A stretch of DNA of 64,000 nt from Pseudomonas paralcaligenes (GTDB taxonomy: Bacteria > Pseudomonadota > Gammaproteobacteria > Pseudomonadales > Pseudomonadaceae). Location of the stretch: contig NZ_BPFX01000006.1 of NCBI RefSeq assembly GCF_019655855.1, forward strand, positions 1 through 64,000. Direction: 5' to 3'. This document shows, in pieces, positions 35,378 to 44,564 of this stretch; within the stretch, counting starts at the first letter, position 1; every line of letters begins with the position of its first letter. A program made the translations under genes and the position numbers. The notes beneath the pieces are model-generated. The model had not been told where the DNA came from and did not search any database. It worked only from the letters and a program-made list of their open reading frames with translations.

Positions 35378-37060
35378 TCACAGCGTAGACAAAAATGCGC
35401 TGCCGGCCTCCTGCCACTGCGCGATATCCACACGAATGCGTTTCTTGTCCAGCTTGCCCACACTGGTTTTGGGAATATCGGTAACAATCGCGATCTGAGT
35501 GGGTATCGCCCACTTGTTGATGTGCCCCTGCTCCACGAATGGCTTGAGATGCTCCTTGAGCAGCTTGGCATCCAGGCCCTGGTCATCACGCAGCACCAGC
35601 AGGGCGAAGGGACGCTCGCCCCACTGCGGGTCGGGCACGCCGACCACGGCGACTTCGCGCACCGCCGGGTGACGGCTGATCAGGTCCTCCAGCTCCAGCG
35701 AGGACAGCCATTCGCCGCCGGTCTTGATCACGTCCTTGATGCGGTCGCGGATGTCGATGAAGCCGAATTCGTCCAGGGTGGCCACGTCGCCGGTGTGCAG
35801 CCAGCCCTGTTCCCACAGCTCGGCGCTCTTCTCCGGCTCGTTGAAGTAGCCCATGGTCAGCCACGGCGCGCGCAGCACCAGTTCGCCCTGGGTCTCGCCG
35901 TCGGCCGGCAGCAACTGGCCGTCCGGCCCCATCAGCGCGGCCTCGACCAGCGGCACCGGCACGCCCGCCTTGATCCGGTAGGTGATCTGCTCGCTCTCGC
36001 TGCCCGCCTTGAGTTCGTCGTTGATGTGGGCGCACGAGATCAGCGGGCAGGTCTCGGACATGCCGTAGGCCGCGGTGAGCTGGATGCCCCTGGCCTTGGC
36101 CGCGTCGTACAGCGCACGGTTCAGCGCGCTGCCGCCGATGATGATGCGCCAGTCGCCGAAGTCGACGCCTTGGGCCGACTTGGCGTTGAGCACCATCTGC
36201 AGGATGGTCGGCACGCAGTGGGAGAAGGTGACCTTCTCCTTCTGCCACAGCTGGACCAGCAGCTCGGGGTCGTAGCGCCCCGGATACACCTGCTTGATGC
36301 CGAGCATGGTGGCGACGTAAGGGATGCCCCAGGCATGCACGTGGAACATCGGGGTGATCGGCATGTACACGTCGTCGGAGCCGAGCAGGCGCACGCTGTC
36401 CAGGCTGCCGAGCACGCTGGCCTCGGCCAGGGTGTGCAGCACCAGCTGACGGTGGGTGAAATACACACCCTTGGGGTTACCGGTGGTGCCGGTGGTGTAG
36501 AAGGTGGTCGCCACCGAGTTCTCGTCGAAGTCCGGGAAGTCGTACTTCGGGCTGGCCGCGGCCAGCAGGCTCTCGTACTCGCCGACCAGGTTGGGCAGGT
36601 CGGCGGTCTTCTCGGCGCCATCGGTGAGCAGCAGGGTCTTCTCGACCGTGGTCAGCTGGCCCTCGACCGCCTTGTACAGCGGCAGGAACTCGCTGTTGAC
36701 CAGGACGAACCGGTCCTCGGCATGGTTCATGGTGTAGAGGATCTGGTCGGCGGACAGGCGAATGTTGATGGTGTGCAGCACCGCGCCGATCATCGGGATG
36801 GCGAACATGCATTCCAGGTAGCGGTGGCTGTCCCAGTCCATCACCGCCACGGTGTCGCCGGCCTTCACACCCGCCTCGGTCAACACGTTGGCCAGGCGCG
36901 CCACCCGCTCGTTGAAGGTGGCGTAGCTGTAGCGCAGCTGGTCACGGTAGACGATCTCGCGGGTCTTCTCGTAACGGCTGCCGGAGAGCAGCAGGCGCTT
37001 GATCAGCAGGGGCGCCTGGTGGGCGCGTTCGGTCGGGGGGATGACACGGGTCTGCAACAT
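35378..37060 (-). CDS. medium/long-chain fatty-acid--CoA ligase
   Basis: A 560-residue AMP-forming ligase that activates a fatty acid with ATP and coenzyme A. The AMP-binding loop FYTTGTTGNPKGVYFTH is near residue 190, and later motifs are AAYGMSETCPL, GWLHTGDVATLDEFGFI and the lysine-bearing KTSVGKLDKKRIR near residue 535. The sequence is close to PA3924-type medium-chain ligases. It is divergent from a thiolase gene, with a candidate operator between them, and stops 219 bases from the DUF1302 start. It likely activates acids released from esters or oxidised alcohols. Confidence 0.92.
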   Translation of the reverse strand: MLQTRVIPPTERAHQAPLLIKRLLLSGSRYEKTREIVYRDQLRYSYATFNERVARLANVLTEAGVKAGDTVAVMDWDSHRYLECMFAIPMIGAVLHTINIRLSADQILYTMNHAEDRFVLVNSEFLPLYKAVEGQLTTVEKTLLLTDGAEKTADLPNLVGEYESLLAAASPKYDFPDFDENSVATTFYTTGTTGNPKGVYFTHRQLVLHTLAEASVLGSLDSVRLLGSDDVYMPITPMFHVHAWGIPYVATMLGIKQVYPGRYDPELLVQLWQKEKVTFSHCVPTILQMVLNAKSAQGVDFGDWRIIIGGSALNRALYDAAKARGIQLTAAYGMSETCPLISCAHINDELKAGSESEQITYRIKAGVPVPLVEAALMGPDGQLLPADGETQGELVLRAPWLTMGYFNEPEKSAELWEQGWLHTGDVATLDEFGFIDIRDRIKDVIKTGGEWLSSLELEDLISRHPAVREVAVVGVPDPQWGERPFALLVLRDDQGLDAKLLKEHLKPFVEQGHINKWAIPTQIAIVTDIPKTSVGKLDKKRIRVDIAQWQEAGSAFLSTL

Positions 37061-37151
37061 GGCTGGTAACCTGTTTTCTTGGAGTTGTCTTGTCGGGGGC
37101 CAATCTAGAACCGCTCTGGCTCCGACTTAATCCACCCAAAGAATGATTTTT

Positions 37152-37180
37152 CGCGTGACCGGTCACCCACCTTCGGTCAC
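37152..37180. promoter_or_regulatory. candidate operator between acyl-CoA ligase and thiolase genes
   Basis: GTGACCGGTCAC (37155-37166) is a perfect 12-base palindrome, followed by a further half GGTCAC at 37175-37180. The left part CGCGTGACCGG is identical to the site upstream of DUF1302 on the other strand. It sits 60-90 bases from both divergent starts, where a repressor or activator would act. Confidence 0.5.
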
Positions 37181-37240
37181 GAAGTAGAATCGACTCATAC
37201 CCGCCGCTCCCGGCCCTACTTCTGCAGAGGTAATACTTCA

Positions 37241-38416
37241 ATGTCCGATATCGTCATCGTCAGCGGAGCCCGTACCCCCATGGGCGGTTTCCAGGGCAGC
37301 CTGTCCGGGGTTCCCGCCGTCGACCTGGGAGCCGCCGCCATTCGCGAAGCGGTGAGCCGCGCCGGCATCCAGCCGAGCGACGTGCAGGAAGTGATCATGG
37401 GCTGCGTGCTGCCCGCCGGCCTCAAGCAGGGCCCGGCGCGCCAGGCCGCGCTGAACGCCGGCCTGCCCTCGGCCACGGGCTGCACCACCGTCAACAAGCT
37501 GTGCGGCTCGGGCATGAAGGCCGTGATGCTGGCTCACGACCTGCTCAAGGCCGGCACTAACGAGGTGATGGTCGCCGGCGGCATGGAGAGCATGTCCAAC
37601 GCGCCCTACGTGCTGGAGAAGGCCCGCACCGGCCTGCGCATGGGCCACGGCGAGATCAAGGACCACATGTTCCTCGACGGCCTGGAAGACGCCCGCACCG
37701 GCCGCCTGATGGGCTCCTTCGCCCAGGAGACCGCCGACAAGTACGGCATCACCCGCGAGGAGATGGACGCCTACGCCATCGAGTCGCTCAAGCGCGCCCA
37801 GGCGGCGATCCAGAGCGGCGACCTGGCCGGCGAGATCGTCCCGGTCACCGTCACCAGCCGCAAGGGCGAGGTGGTGGTGAAGGACGACGAGCAGCCGCTG
37901 ACCGCCAACCTGGACAAGATCCCGGGCCTCAGGCCGGCGTTCCGGAAGGACGGCACCATCACCGCCGCCAACGCCAGTTCCATCTCCGACGGCGCCAGCG
38001 CCCTGGTCCTGATGACCGCCGAGGAAGCGGCCAGGCGCGGCCTCAAGCCGCTGGCCAGGATCGTCGGCCACGCCACCCAGAGCCAGGACCCGAGCGAATT
38101 CACCATCGCCCCGATCGGCGCCATGAGCAACCTGTTCAAGAAGACCGGCTGGAGCAAGGACGACGTCGACCTCTACGAGATCAACGAAGCCTTCGCCATG
38201 GTCACCATGCTGGCCATGCGCGAACACGGCCTGGACCACGCCAAGGTCAACGTCTTCGGCGGCGCCTGCGCCCAGGGCCACCCGGTCGGCTCCACCGGCT
38301 CGCGCCTGATCATCACCCTGATCAACGCCCTGCAGAAGAAGGGCGGCAAGCGCGGCGTCGCCTCCCTCTGCATCGGCGGCGGCGAGGCCACTGCGGTGGC
38401 CATCGAACTGCTGTAA
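37241..38416 (+). CDS. acetyl-CoA acetyltransferase (thiolase)
   Basis: A 391-residue thiolase that cleaves 3-oxoacyl-CoA, or condenses two acetyl-CoA. Active-site Cys88 lies in VNKLCGSGMKA. The histidine is in NEAFAMV and GGACAQGHPVGSTG, and the second cysteine in SLCIGGGEATAVAIE. It is divergent from the acyl-CoA ligase and probably completes beta-oxidation of the same substrates. AGAGG precedes the ATG. A strong hairpin follows. Confidence 0.94.
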   Translation: MSDIVIVSGARTPMGGFQGSLSGVPAVDLGAAAIREAVSRAGIQPSDVQEVIMGCVLPAGLKQGPARQAALNAGLPSATGCTTVNKLCGSGMKAVMLAHDLLKAGTNEVMVAGGMESMSNAPYVLEKARTGLRMGHGEIKDHMFLDGLEDARTGRLMGSFAQETADKYGITREEMDAYAIESLKRAQAAIQSGDLAGEIVPVTVTSRKGEVVVKDDEQPLTANLDKIPGLRPAFRKDGTITAANASSISDGASALVLMTAEEAARRGLKPLARIVGHATQSQDPSEFTIAPIGAMSNLFKKTGWSKDDVDLYEINEAFAMVTMLAMREHGLDHAKVNVFGGACAQGHPVGSTGSRLIITLINALQKKGGKRGVASLCIGGGEATAVAIELL

Positions 38417-38440
38417 CGCAGCGCTTCTCTCCGGTCACCC

Positions 38441-38468
38441 ACAGGGCGCGGTCATCACCGCGCCCTGT
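38441..38468. terminator. bidirectional hairpin between thiolase and MFS genes
   Basis: ACAGGGCGCGG (38441-38451) pairs with CCGCGCCCTGT (38458-38468) around TCATCA. It lies between two convergent genes, with only a weak T run on the right. Confidence 0.7.
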
Positions 38469-38473
38469 GCGTT

Positions 38474-39658
38474 TCAGGCCGGGACTCTGACGGGCGCCGG
38501 CTGGCCGGTGCGGGGAAACGCCAGCGCCGCGACGAAGGTCAGCACGGCGAACGCCGCCAACACCGCGTACAGCCCGGCCAGCCCCTGGCGCGGCTCGACG
38601 AAGGCAATCAGCGGTATCGCCGCCGCGCTGGCGCCGAAGGACAGGAAGTAGCGCAGGGCGAACACCCGCGACTGCCATTGCGGCGCGACGAACTGGGCGA
38701 CCATCGCGTCGTTCACCGTGACCTGGCCGAACACCGCGAACATCAACCCGGCCCCGGCGGCGACCAGCCCCCAGCCCTCGGCCTGGGTCAGCGCCAGCAA
38801 CAACGGGGCCTGCACCAGGGTCAGCACCACGAACGGCGCCTTCAGGCTGAAACGGTCCAGCAGACGCCCCATGATCAGCTGCGCTACCGCGCCGAAGGCA
38901 TAGGCCAGGCTGACGATCAGGCCGAGCCGCTGCGGCGATGCCGACCAGGCGTCCAGCCCCGCCTCGAACAGCTTCGGATAGGTCACCGTGGTGGCGTTGA
39001 ACACTACGCCGCCGGTAGCCGTGACCACCGCCAGCACGCCGAACACCAGCGGCATCGACAGGCGCCGGCCATCGCGACCGCGCGGCGCCTTGGGCTGGAG
39101 CGGGACCGGCGCCTCGCGCCGCACCTGCCAGGCGAAGGCCAGGCCGATCGCCACGGCCACCGCCCCAGGCAGCAGGAACGCCGCGCGCCAGCCGAACTGC
39201 GCCACCAGGAAACCGGTGACCAGCGCCGAGAAGGCCACGCCGAGGTTGCCCCACATGCCATTGACGCCGATCTCGTGGCTGCGCCGCTCGGCGTGGGCCA
39301 CCAGCATGGCGGTGCCGACCGGATGATAGATCGCCGCGAACACGCCGATCAGCGTCAGCCCCGCCACCAGCATCGGCACGCTGGCGGCCAGCCCGGTCAG
39401 GATCGCCGAGACGCCGATGCCGATGAAGAACAGCTGCAGCATGTGCCGGCGATCCCACTTGTCGCCCAGCCAGCCGGCCGGTAGCGAGCAGGCGCCGAAG
39501 GCGATGAAGCCGCCCAGCGACAGGCCGATCATCTCGGCGTAGCTCAGCCCGAAGCTGGCGGTCATGCCCAGCACCGCGGCGGGGTAGATCAGCATGAACA
39601 TGTGGTCGAGCACATGGGCGGCGTTGACGTAGCGGATGATGGTGCGGGGCAGGCTCAT
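38474..39658 (-). CDS. MFS transporter
   Basis: A 394-residue inner-membrane transporter with about twelve helices. The loop between helices two and three, AGWLGDKWDRRHML, is the major-facilitator signature (GxLaDrxGrR), and a second similar motif, LIMGRLLDRFSLKAPF, lies in the other half. The substrate is unknown. The start is the ATG at 39658 (MSLPRTIIRYVNAAHVLDHM). It is divergent from a cupin-AraC regulator, 79 bases apart, which probably controls it. Confidence 0.88.
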   Translation of the reverse strand: MSLPRTIIRYVNAAHVLDHMFMLIYPAAVLGMTASFGLSYAEMIGLSLGGFIAFGACSLPAGWLGDKWDRRHMLQLFFIGIGVSAILTGLAASVPMLVAGLTLIGVFAAIYHPVGTAMLVAHAERRSHEIGVNGMWGNLGVAFSALVTGFLVAQFGWRAAFLLPGAVAVAIGLAFAWQVRREAPVPLQPKAPRGRDGRRLSMPLVFGVLAVVTATGGVVFNATTVTYPKLFEAGLDAWSASPQRLGLIVSLAYAFGAVAQLIMGRLLDRFSLKAPFVVLTLVQAPLLLALTQAEGWGLVAAGAGLMFAVFGQVTVNDAMVAQFVAPQWQSRVFALRYFLSFGASAAAIPLIAFVEPRQGLAGLYAVLAAFAVLTFVAALAFPRTGQPAPVRVPA

Positions 39659-39737
39659 GAGGGCATTTCCGTCTCGCTTGGTGGGAAGGAAATGCCATGC
39701 TAGGTTGGCACGAAATCGCATACCTGACAGAGAAGTC

Positions 39738-40520
39738 ATGCAATCGGACAAATGGCTGGACTTTCCCAGCCACAGCCAGCTCGCCGCCCTGCCCTTCGAC
39801 TACCCCGACGGCCACTGGATCGAGCCACACAGCCACCCCCAGGCCCAGTTCCTCCACGCGGTCGCCGGCATGATGCGGCTGGTCACCGCGCGCGGCGCCT
39901 GGATCATCCCGCCAGGGCGGGCAGTGTGGATTCCGCCGGGCCTGCGCCACGAGATATTCGTCTCCGGCGAGCTGCGCATGCGCCCGCTGTTCATCCCGCC
40001 GCAGCGTTGCCCCGCAGGACTGGAGGACTGCTGCGTGCTGGTGGTCACGCCCCTGCTGCGCGAACTGATCCTGCGCGCCAGCGACGGACAACCGGAGGAG
40101 GACGTGCGCGAGCTGATCGAGCAACTGATCCTGCACGAACTGGCGGCGCTGGAACGCCTGCCGCTGCACCTGCCGATGCCGCGCGACCGGCGCCTGCAGG
40201 CGATCTGCCGGGCGCTGCTGCAGAGCCCGGAGCATCCCTACCGGTTCGAGGACTGGGCCCAGCAGGCGGGCGCCAGCTCACGCACCCTGGCGCGTCTGTT
40301 CCGCCAGGAATTGCAGATGAGCTATCAGCAATGGCGCCAGCAGCTGAGCCTGACTGAGGCGCTGCCGCGCCTGCTGGCCGGCGCCAGCGTCCAGGAAGTC
40401 GCCCACGCCCTTGGCTACGGCAGCGGAAGGGCCTTCAGTGCCATGTTCCGCCGGCTGCTGGGGGAGAACCCGCGCGAGTACCTGAAGGCCCTGAACCGGC
40501 TAGCCGAACTGCGGACCTGA
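39738..40520 (+). CDS. AraC family regulator with cupin N-terminus
   Basis: A 260-residue regulator. The N-terminal cupin has EPHSHPQAQFLHAVAGMM and IIPPGRAVWIPPGLRHEI, the metal-binding-type beta-barrel motifs. The C-terminal AraC domain has DWAQQAGASSRTLARLFRQE and VQEVAHALGYGSGRAFSAMF. It is divergent from the MFS transporter, its likely target. The ligand is unknown. Confidence 0.9.
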   Translation: MQSDKWLDFPSHSQLAALPFDYPDGHWIEPHSHPQAQFLHAVAGMMRLVTARGAWIIPPGRAVWIPPGLRHEIFVSGELRMRPLFIPPQRCPAGLEDCCVLVVTPLLRELILRASDGQPEEDVRELIEQLILHELAALERLPLHLPMPRDRRLQAICRALLQSPEHPYRFEDWAQQAGASSRTLARLFRQELQMSYQQWRQQLSLTEALPRLLAGASVQEVAHALGYGSGRAFSAMFRRLLGENPREYLKALNRLAELRT

Positions 40521-40526
40521 AGCTCC

Positions 40527-41156
40527 TCAACGCAGCTCGGTGAACGCCAGCTTGATACCCAGCCCCACCAGCACCGCGCCCATCAGCCGGTCGAACCAGT
40601 GGCCCATGCGGGCGAAGCCAGCGCGCACGCGGCGCTGGCTGAACAGCAGCGCCACCAGGCAGAACCACAGCGCGGTGGCGAAGGCCAGGTACACGCCGTA
40701 GCCGGCCTGCACCGCCAGCGGTGTGTGCGGGTTGATCACCACGGTGAACAGCGAGAGGAAGAACAGCGTGGCCTTGGGGTTGAGCCCATTGGTAACGAAG
40801 CCAGTGACGAAGGCACCCCGCGCCGAGCGCTGCTGGCCGTCGACCGCGACCTCCAGCTCGCCGGCCGCCGCCGGCCTAGCACGCAGCGCCTTAATGCCGA
40901 TGTAGAACAGGTAGGCCGCCGCCAGCCATTTCAACGCGTTGAACAGCACGATGGACTGGGACACGATCAGGCCGATGCCGAGCAGCGAATAGGCGACGTG
41001 GACGAAGATGCCGACACCCACGCCCAGCGCCGTCCAGGTGCCGGCGCGGCGGCCGTGGGCCACGCTCTCGCGCACCACGATGGCGAAGTCCGGCCCCGGG
41101 CTGGCCACCGCCAGCAGGTGGATCAGGGCGACGGTGAGGAACTCCGTCCAGTACAT
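40527..41156 (-). CDS. LysE/RhtB family amino acid exporter
   Basis: A 209-residue inner-membrane exporter with about six helices. The sequence has the RhtB-type motifs ASPGPDFAIVVRESVAHGRR and GLNPKATLFFLSLFTVV. Members export homoserine, threonine or related compounds. GGAGG lies before the ATG at 41156. It is divergent from the glycerate dehydrogenase gene; no functional link is evident. Confidence 0.9.
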   Translation of the reverse strand: MYWTEFLTVALIHLLAVASPGPDFAIVVRESVAHGRRAGTWTALGVGVGIFVHVAYSLLGIGLIVSQSIVLFNALKWLAAAYLFYIGIKALRARPAAAGELEVAVDGQQRSARGAFVTGFVTNGLNPKATLFFLSLFTVVINPHTPLAVQAGYGVYLAFATALWFCLVALLFSQRRVRAGFARMGHWFDRLMGAVLVGLGIKLAFTELR

Positions 41157-41235
41157 GCGACCTCCGCAGGGTGGGAATCGGTGAGACAGGCTGGCAACCT
41201 TACGCCTGTCCTCCGCATCCAGACAGGTACAGCTG

Positions 41236-42204
41236 ATGAACAACAGCGCGCGTGCGGTCTTTCTCGACCATGCCTCCCTCGACCTCGGCGACCTCGACAT
41301 GGCGCCGCTGCGCCAGGCCTTCGGCGAACTGGTGCTGCAACCGAGCTGCGCGGAGGCGGACGTGGCCGGCCTGCTGCGCGGCGCCCAGGTGGCTATCAGC
41401 AACAAGGTGAACCTGAGCGCCGAGACCCTGGCCGCCTGCCCGGACCTGAAGCTGATCCTGATCTCGGCGACGGGCACCAACAACGTGGACCTGGCCGCCG
41501 CCCGCGAGCGCGGCATCGTCGTCGCCAACTGCCAGGGCTACGGCACCGCCTCGGTGGCCCAGCACACCCTGATGCTGCTGCTCGCCCTGGCGACCCGCCT
41601 GCCCGACTACCAGACGGCGATCCGCGACGGCGCCTGGCAGCGCGCCAGCCAGTTCTGTCTGCTGGACTTCCCCATCGTCGAACTGGAAGGCAAGACCCTC
41701 GGCCTGCTCGGCCACGGCGAGCTGGGCGGCGCGGTGGCGCGCCTGGCCGAGGCCTTCGGCATGCGCGTGCTGCTCGGTGCCCTGCCCGGTCGTCCGCCCC
41801 GTGCGGATCGCCTGCCGCTGAGCGAACTGTTACCGCAGGCGGACGCCCTGACCCTGCACTGCCCGCTCAACGAACAGACCCGCGACCTGATCGGCGCCGC
41901 CGAACTGGCGCTGATGAAGCCCGGCGCCCTGCTGGTCAACACTGCCCGCGGCGGCTTGGTCAACGAGCAGGCGCTGGCCGACGCGCTACGCGCGGGCCAT
42001 TTGGGTGGCGCCGCGCTCGACGTGCTCAGCGAGGAGCCGCCCCGCGACGGCAACCCGCTGCTGGCGCCGGACATCCCGCGCCTGATCCTCACCCCGCACA
42101 ACGCCTGGGGCAGCCGCGAGGCACGCCAGCGTATCGTCGGGCAACTGGCGGAGAACGCCGAGGCCTTCTTCGCCGGCACGCCAAGGCGGGTGGTCAGCGG
42201 GTAA
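41236..42204 (+). CDS. hprA: D-2-hydroxyacid dehydrogenase (glycerate dehydrogenase type)
   Basis: A 322-residue NAD-dependent enzyme that interconverts hydroxypyruvate and D-glycerate. The cofactor fold motif is [20 protein letters not shown]. The catalytic arginine is in [16 protein letters not shown], the glutamate in [13 protein letters not shown] and the histidine in [16 protein letters not shown]. It is followed by rsmC, as in PAO1 (PA4626-4627). Related D-2-hydroxyacid dehydrogenases cannot be excluded. Confidence 0.85.
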   Translation: MNNSARAVFLDHASLDLGDLDMAPLRQAFGELVLQPSCAEADVAGLLRGAQVAISNKVNLSAETLAACPDLKLILISATGTNNVDLAAARERGIVVANCQGYGTASVAQHTLMLLLALATRLPDYQTAIRDGAWQRASQFCLLDFPIVELEGKTLGLLGHGELGGAVARLAEAFGMRVLLGALPGRPPRADRLPLSELLPQADALTLHCPLNEQTRDLIGAAELALMKPGALLVNTARGGLVNEQALADALRAGHLGGAALDVLSEEPPRDGNPLLAPDIPRLILTPHNAWGSREARQRIVGQLAENAEAFFAGTPRRVVSG

Positions 42205-42238
42205 ACTACGCGCCCTTTTTCTGCAGCGGAGCATGCCC

Positions 42239-43237
42239 ATGGACCCACGAAGCGAAGTGCTGCTGCGCCAGGTGGAACTGTTCCAGGGCGACCTGCTGCT
42301 GGCCGGCCTGCCGGGGGACGACCTGCTCGGCCAGTTGCCGCACGCCCACGGCTGGAGCTGGCACGCGGGCGAGCAAGGTGCCCTCGATGCCCGCTTCCCC
42401 GGGCGCAGCCTGTTCGGCACCCGCCCGCCCGAGCGGGCGTTCGACAGCGCGGTGCTGTTCCTGCCCAAGTCCCGCGAACTCGCCGACTACCTGCTGCAGG
42501 CCCTGGCCGCGCGCCTGGACGGCCGTGAGCTGTACCTAGTCGGCGAAAAACGGGGCGGCATCGAGCGCGCCGCCAAACAGCTCGCCGCCTATGGCAAGCC
42601 ACGCAAGCTCGACAGCGCGCGCCACTGCCAGCTCTGGCAGGTCACCGTCGAGCGGGCGCCGGCGGCCCCCGACCTGGGCGCGCTGGCCCAGCGTTTCGAA
42701 CTGGCATTGAGCGACGGTCCGCTGCAGGTGCTGAGCCTGCCGGGCGTGTTCAGCCATGGCCGCCTGGATCACGGCAGCGCGCTGTTGCTGGAACATCTGG
42801 ACGACCTGCCCCAGGGCCATCTGCTGGACTTCGGCTGCGGCGCCGGAATACTCGGGGCCGTGCTCAAGCGGCGCAATCCCGCCTGTGCCGTCAGCCTGCT
42901 CGACGTGGACGCCTTCGCCGTCGAGAGCAGCCGCATGACCCTGGAGGCCAACGGCCTGGAGGCCGAGGTGATCGCCGGGGATGGCATCGATGCGGCGCCG
43001 ACCGGACTGTCGGCGATCGTCAGCAACCCGCCCTTCCACACCGGCGTGCATACCGACTACCAGGCCAGCGAGCACCTGCTGCGCCAGGCGGCCCGCCACC
43101 TGGCCCCGGGCGGCGAACTGCGGCTGGTGGCCAACAGCTTCCTCAAGTACCCGCCGCTGATCGAGCAGCACCTGGGCCGCTGCCACACGCTGGACGAAGG
43201 CGAAGGCTTCCGCATCTATCGCGCACGGCGCAGCTGA
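42239..43237 (+). CDS. rsmC: 16S rRNA (guanine1207-N2)-methyltransferase RsmC
   Basis: A 332-residue methyltransferase that modifies G1207 of 16S rRNA using S-adenosylmethionine. It has two related domains. The C-terminal active one has the cofactor loop [15 protein letters not shown] near residue 197 and the catalytic motif [16 protein letters not shown] near residue 260. The start is the ATG at 42239, with CGGAG seven bases upstream; the ATG six bases earlier is too close. Confidence 0.92.
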   Translation: MDPRSEVLLRQVELFQGDLLLAGLPGDDLLGQLPHAHGWSWHAGEQGALDARFPGRSLFGTRPPERAFDSAVLFLPKSRELADYLLQALAARLDGRELYLVGEKRGGIERAAKQLAAYGKPRKLDSARHCQLWQVTVERAPAAPDLGALAQRFELALSDGPLQVLSLPGVFSHGRLDHGSALLLEHLDDLPQGHLLDFGCGAGILGAVLKRRNPACAVSLLDVDAFAVESSRMTLEANGLEAEVIAGDGIDAAPTGLSAIVSNPPFHTGVHTDYQASEHLLRQAARHLAPGGELRLVANSFLKYPPLIEQHLGRCHTLDEGEGFRIYRARRS

Positions 43238-43368
43238 AGCGCCGTTCACGAAGGATCGTAAGACCCGCGCATCCCCCATGTAGAGCCGCCTGCGCCCCTT
43301 TTTCGCTAGGCGCGCGCACTGCGGCTAATCTATCCTTTGTCAATTCCCACCTCGCCACAGTGACGTGC

Positions 43369-44436
43369 ATGAGCCAGCCGCCGAAAGCCCCCTCCATTCT
43401 CGAGCTGTTTCCCGAAGAGACCCGCGAGGCTGCCGATCTGCTCAAGCAAGCGGTGCCGCACATGGTGCGCCACGACATCCCGCCGAATCCGGTGCACTAC
43501 GCCCTCTGGTACAGCTACTGCAAGGGTTCGGAGCCTGATCTGAACCGCCGCCTGGACAAGATCATCAAGGACTTCTCCAGCTTCCCGCCGGAAACGGCCG
43601 TCAAGCTGTTCCGCGACTTCATCATCCGCGGCGAACTGGAAGAGGCCCGCGCCGGGCAGCGGCAGGTGATCGAACTGGTCGACGACATCGAAGACGACGT
43701 GAAGCGCAACGTCAGCGGCGGCCAGCATTACCACGCCAGCCTCTCGCAAGGCCTGGCCGCGCTGCAGGAGCCGATCGTCGACGACCTGCCGAGCGTGCTC
43801 AACGAATTGCAGCTGAGCACCCAGCAGATGCAGGAGCAGCAGGAAAAATTCCTCTATCGCCTCAAATCGGCGCAGGCCGAGATCCAGAACCTGCGCAGCC
43901 AGCTGGAGCGAGCGCAGGCCGCGGCCACCCTGGACAGCTTGACCCACGTTTTCAACCGCCACGCCTTCACCCGCCTGCTGGAGCAGGCCCTGGCCGGCGA
44001 CACCAAGGGGCTGGCGCTGGTCATGCTGGATATCGACCACTTCAAGCAGTTCAACGACCAGTACGGACACCCACTGGGCGACCGCGTGCTGCAGCATGTC
44101 GGCCAGCTGCTGCGGGACCTGCTCCCGGCCCGGGGCGTGGCGGCGCGCTACGGCGGCGAGGAATTCTGCATCATCCTCAAGGACTGCTTCGATCTGGAAA
44201 CCGCCGGCGAATTCGCCGAGCAGCTGCGCCAGAAGATCCAGGCGCTACGGGTCAAGGTGCGCAGTACCGACAAGGTACTGGACACCATCACCGCCTCCTT
44301 CGGCCTGGCGCTGGCCGAAACCGGCGACAACTTCGACAGCCTCGTCACCCGGGCGGACGACGCCCTCTACCAGGCCAAGCGCAACGGCCGCAACCAGATC
44401 CACCCGCCCACCCCGAAGGAAGCGCTAACCGCTTGA
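43369..44436 (+). CDS. diguanylate cyclase (GGDEF)
   Basis: A 355-residue soluble protein. The N-terminal part, about 180 residues (including HYALWYSYCKGSEPDLNRRL), is a helical sensor with a long coiled coil. It is followed by a GGDEF domain with active-site motif GGEEF near residue 262 and DSLTHVFNRHAF at its start. The A-site is intact, so it should make cyclic di-GMP. A typical RxxD inhibitory site five residues before GGEEF is not evident (LLPARGVAARYGGEEF). No membrane helix is seen. Target process unknown. Confidence 0.9.
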   Translation: MSQPPKAPSILELFPEETREAADLLKQAVPHMVRHDIPPNPVHYALWYSYCKGSEPDLNRRLDKIIKDFSSFPPETAVKLFRDFIIRGELEEARAGQRQVIELVDDIEDDVKRNVSGGQHYHASLSQGLAALQEPIVDDLPSVLNELQLSTQQMQEQQEKFLYRLKSAQAEIQNLRSQLERAQAAATLDSLTHVFNRHAFTRLLEQALAGDTKGLALVMLDIDHFKQFNDQYGHPLGDRVLQHVGQLLRDLLPARGVAARYGGEEFCIILKDCFDLETAGEFAEQLRQKIQALRVKVRSTDKVLDTITASFGLALAETGDNFDSLVTRADDALYQAKRNGRNQIHPPTPKEALTA

Positions 44437-44437
44437 T

Positions 44438-44466
44438 TTGAGCGCATATCCTCTTTGCGGTTAAAT
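44438..44466 (+). promoter_or_regulatory. sigma-70 promoter candidate of the cold-shock-domain gene
   Basis: TTGAGC (44438-44443) and TTAAAT (44461-44466) are separated by exactly 17 bases. A leader of about 90 bases follows, long like those of cold-shock genes. Confidence 0.55.
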
Positions 44467-44564
44467 AGCCGCCGTGCCGCATCGCCGCGGCATAGGCGGA
44501 GCCCATCGCCCGATGTCCGCTCCGCTCCTCGATTAGCCATTTCGAACAAGCGAGTTTCTCTACC

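Noticed and set aside
35164..35589. 141-residue minus-strand open frame before DUF1302
   Set aside because: Overlaps the end of the acyl-CoA ligase in another frame and the regulatory region; arginine/serine-rich shadow composition.
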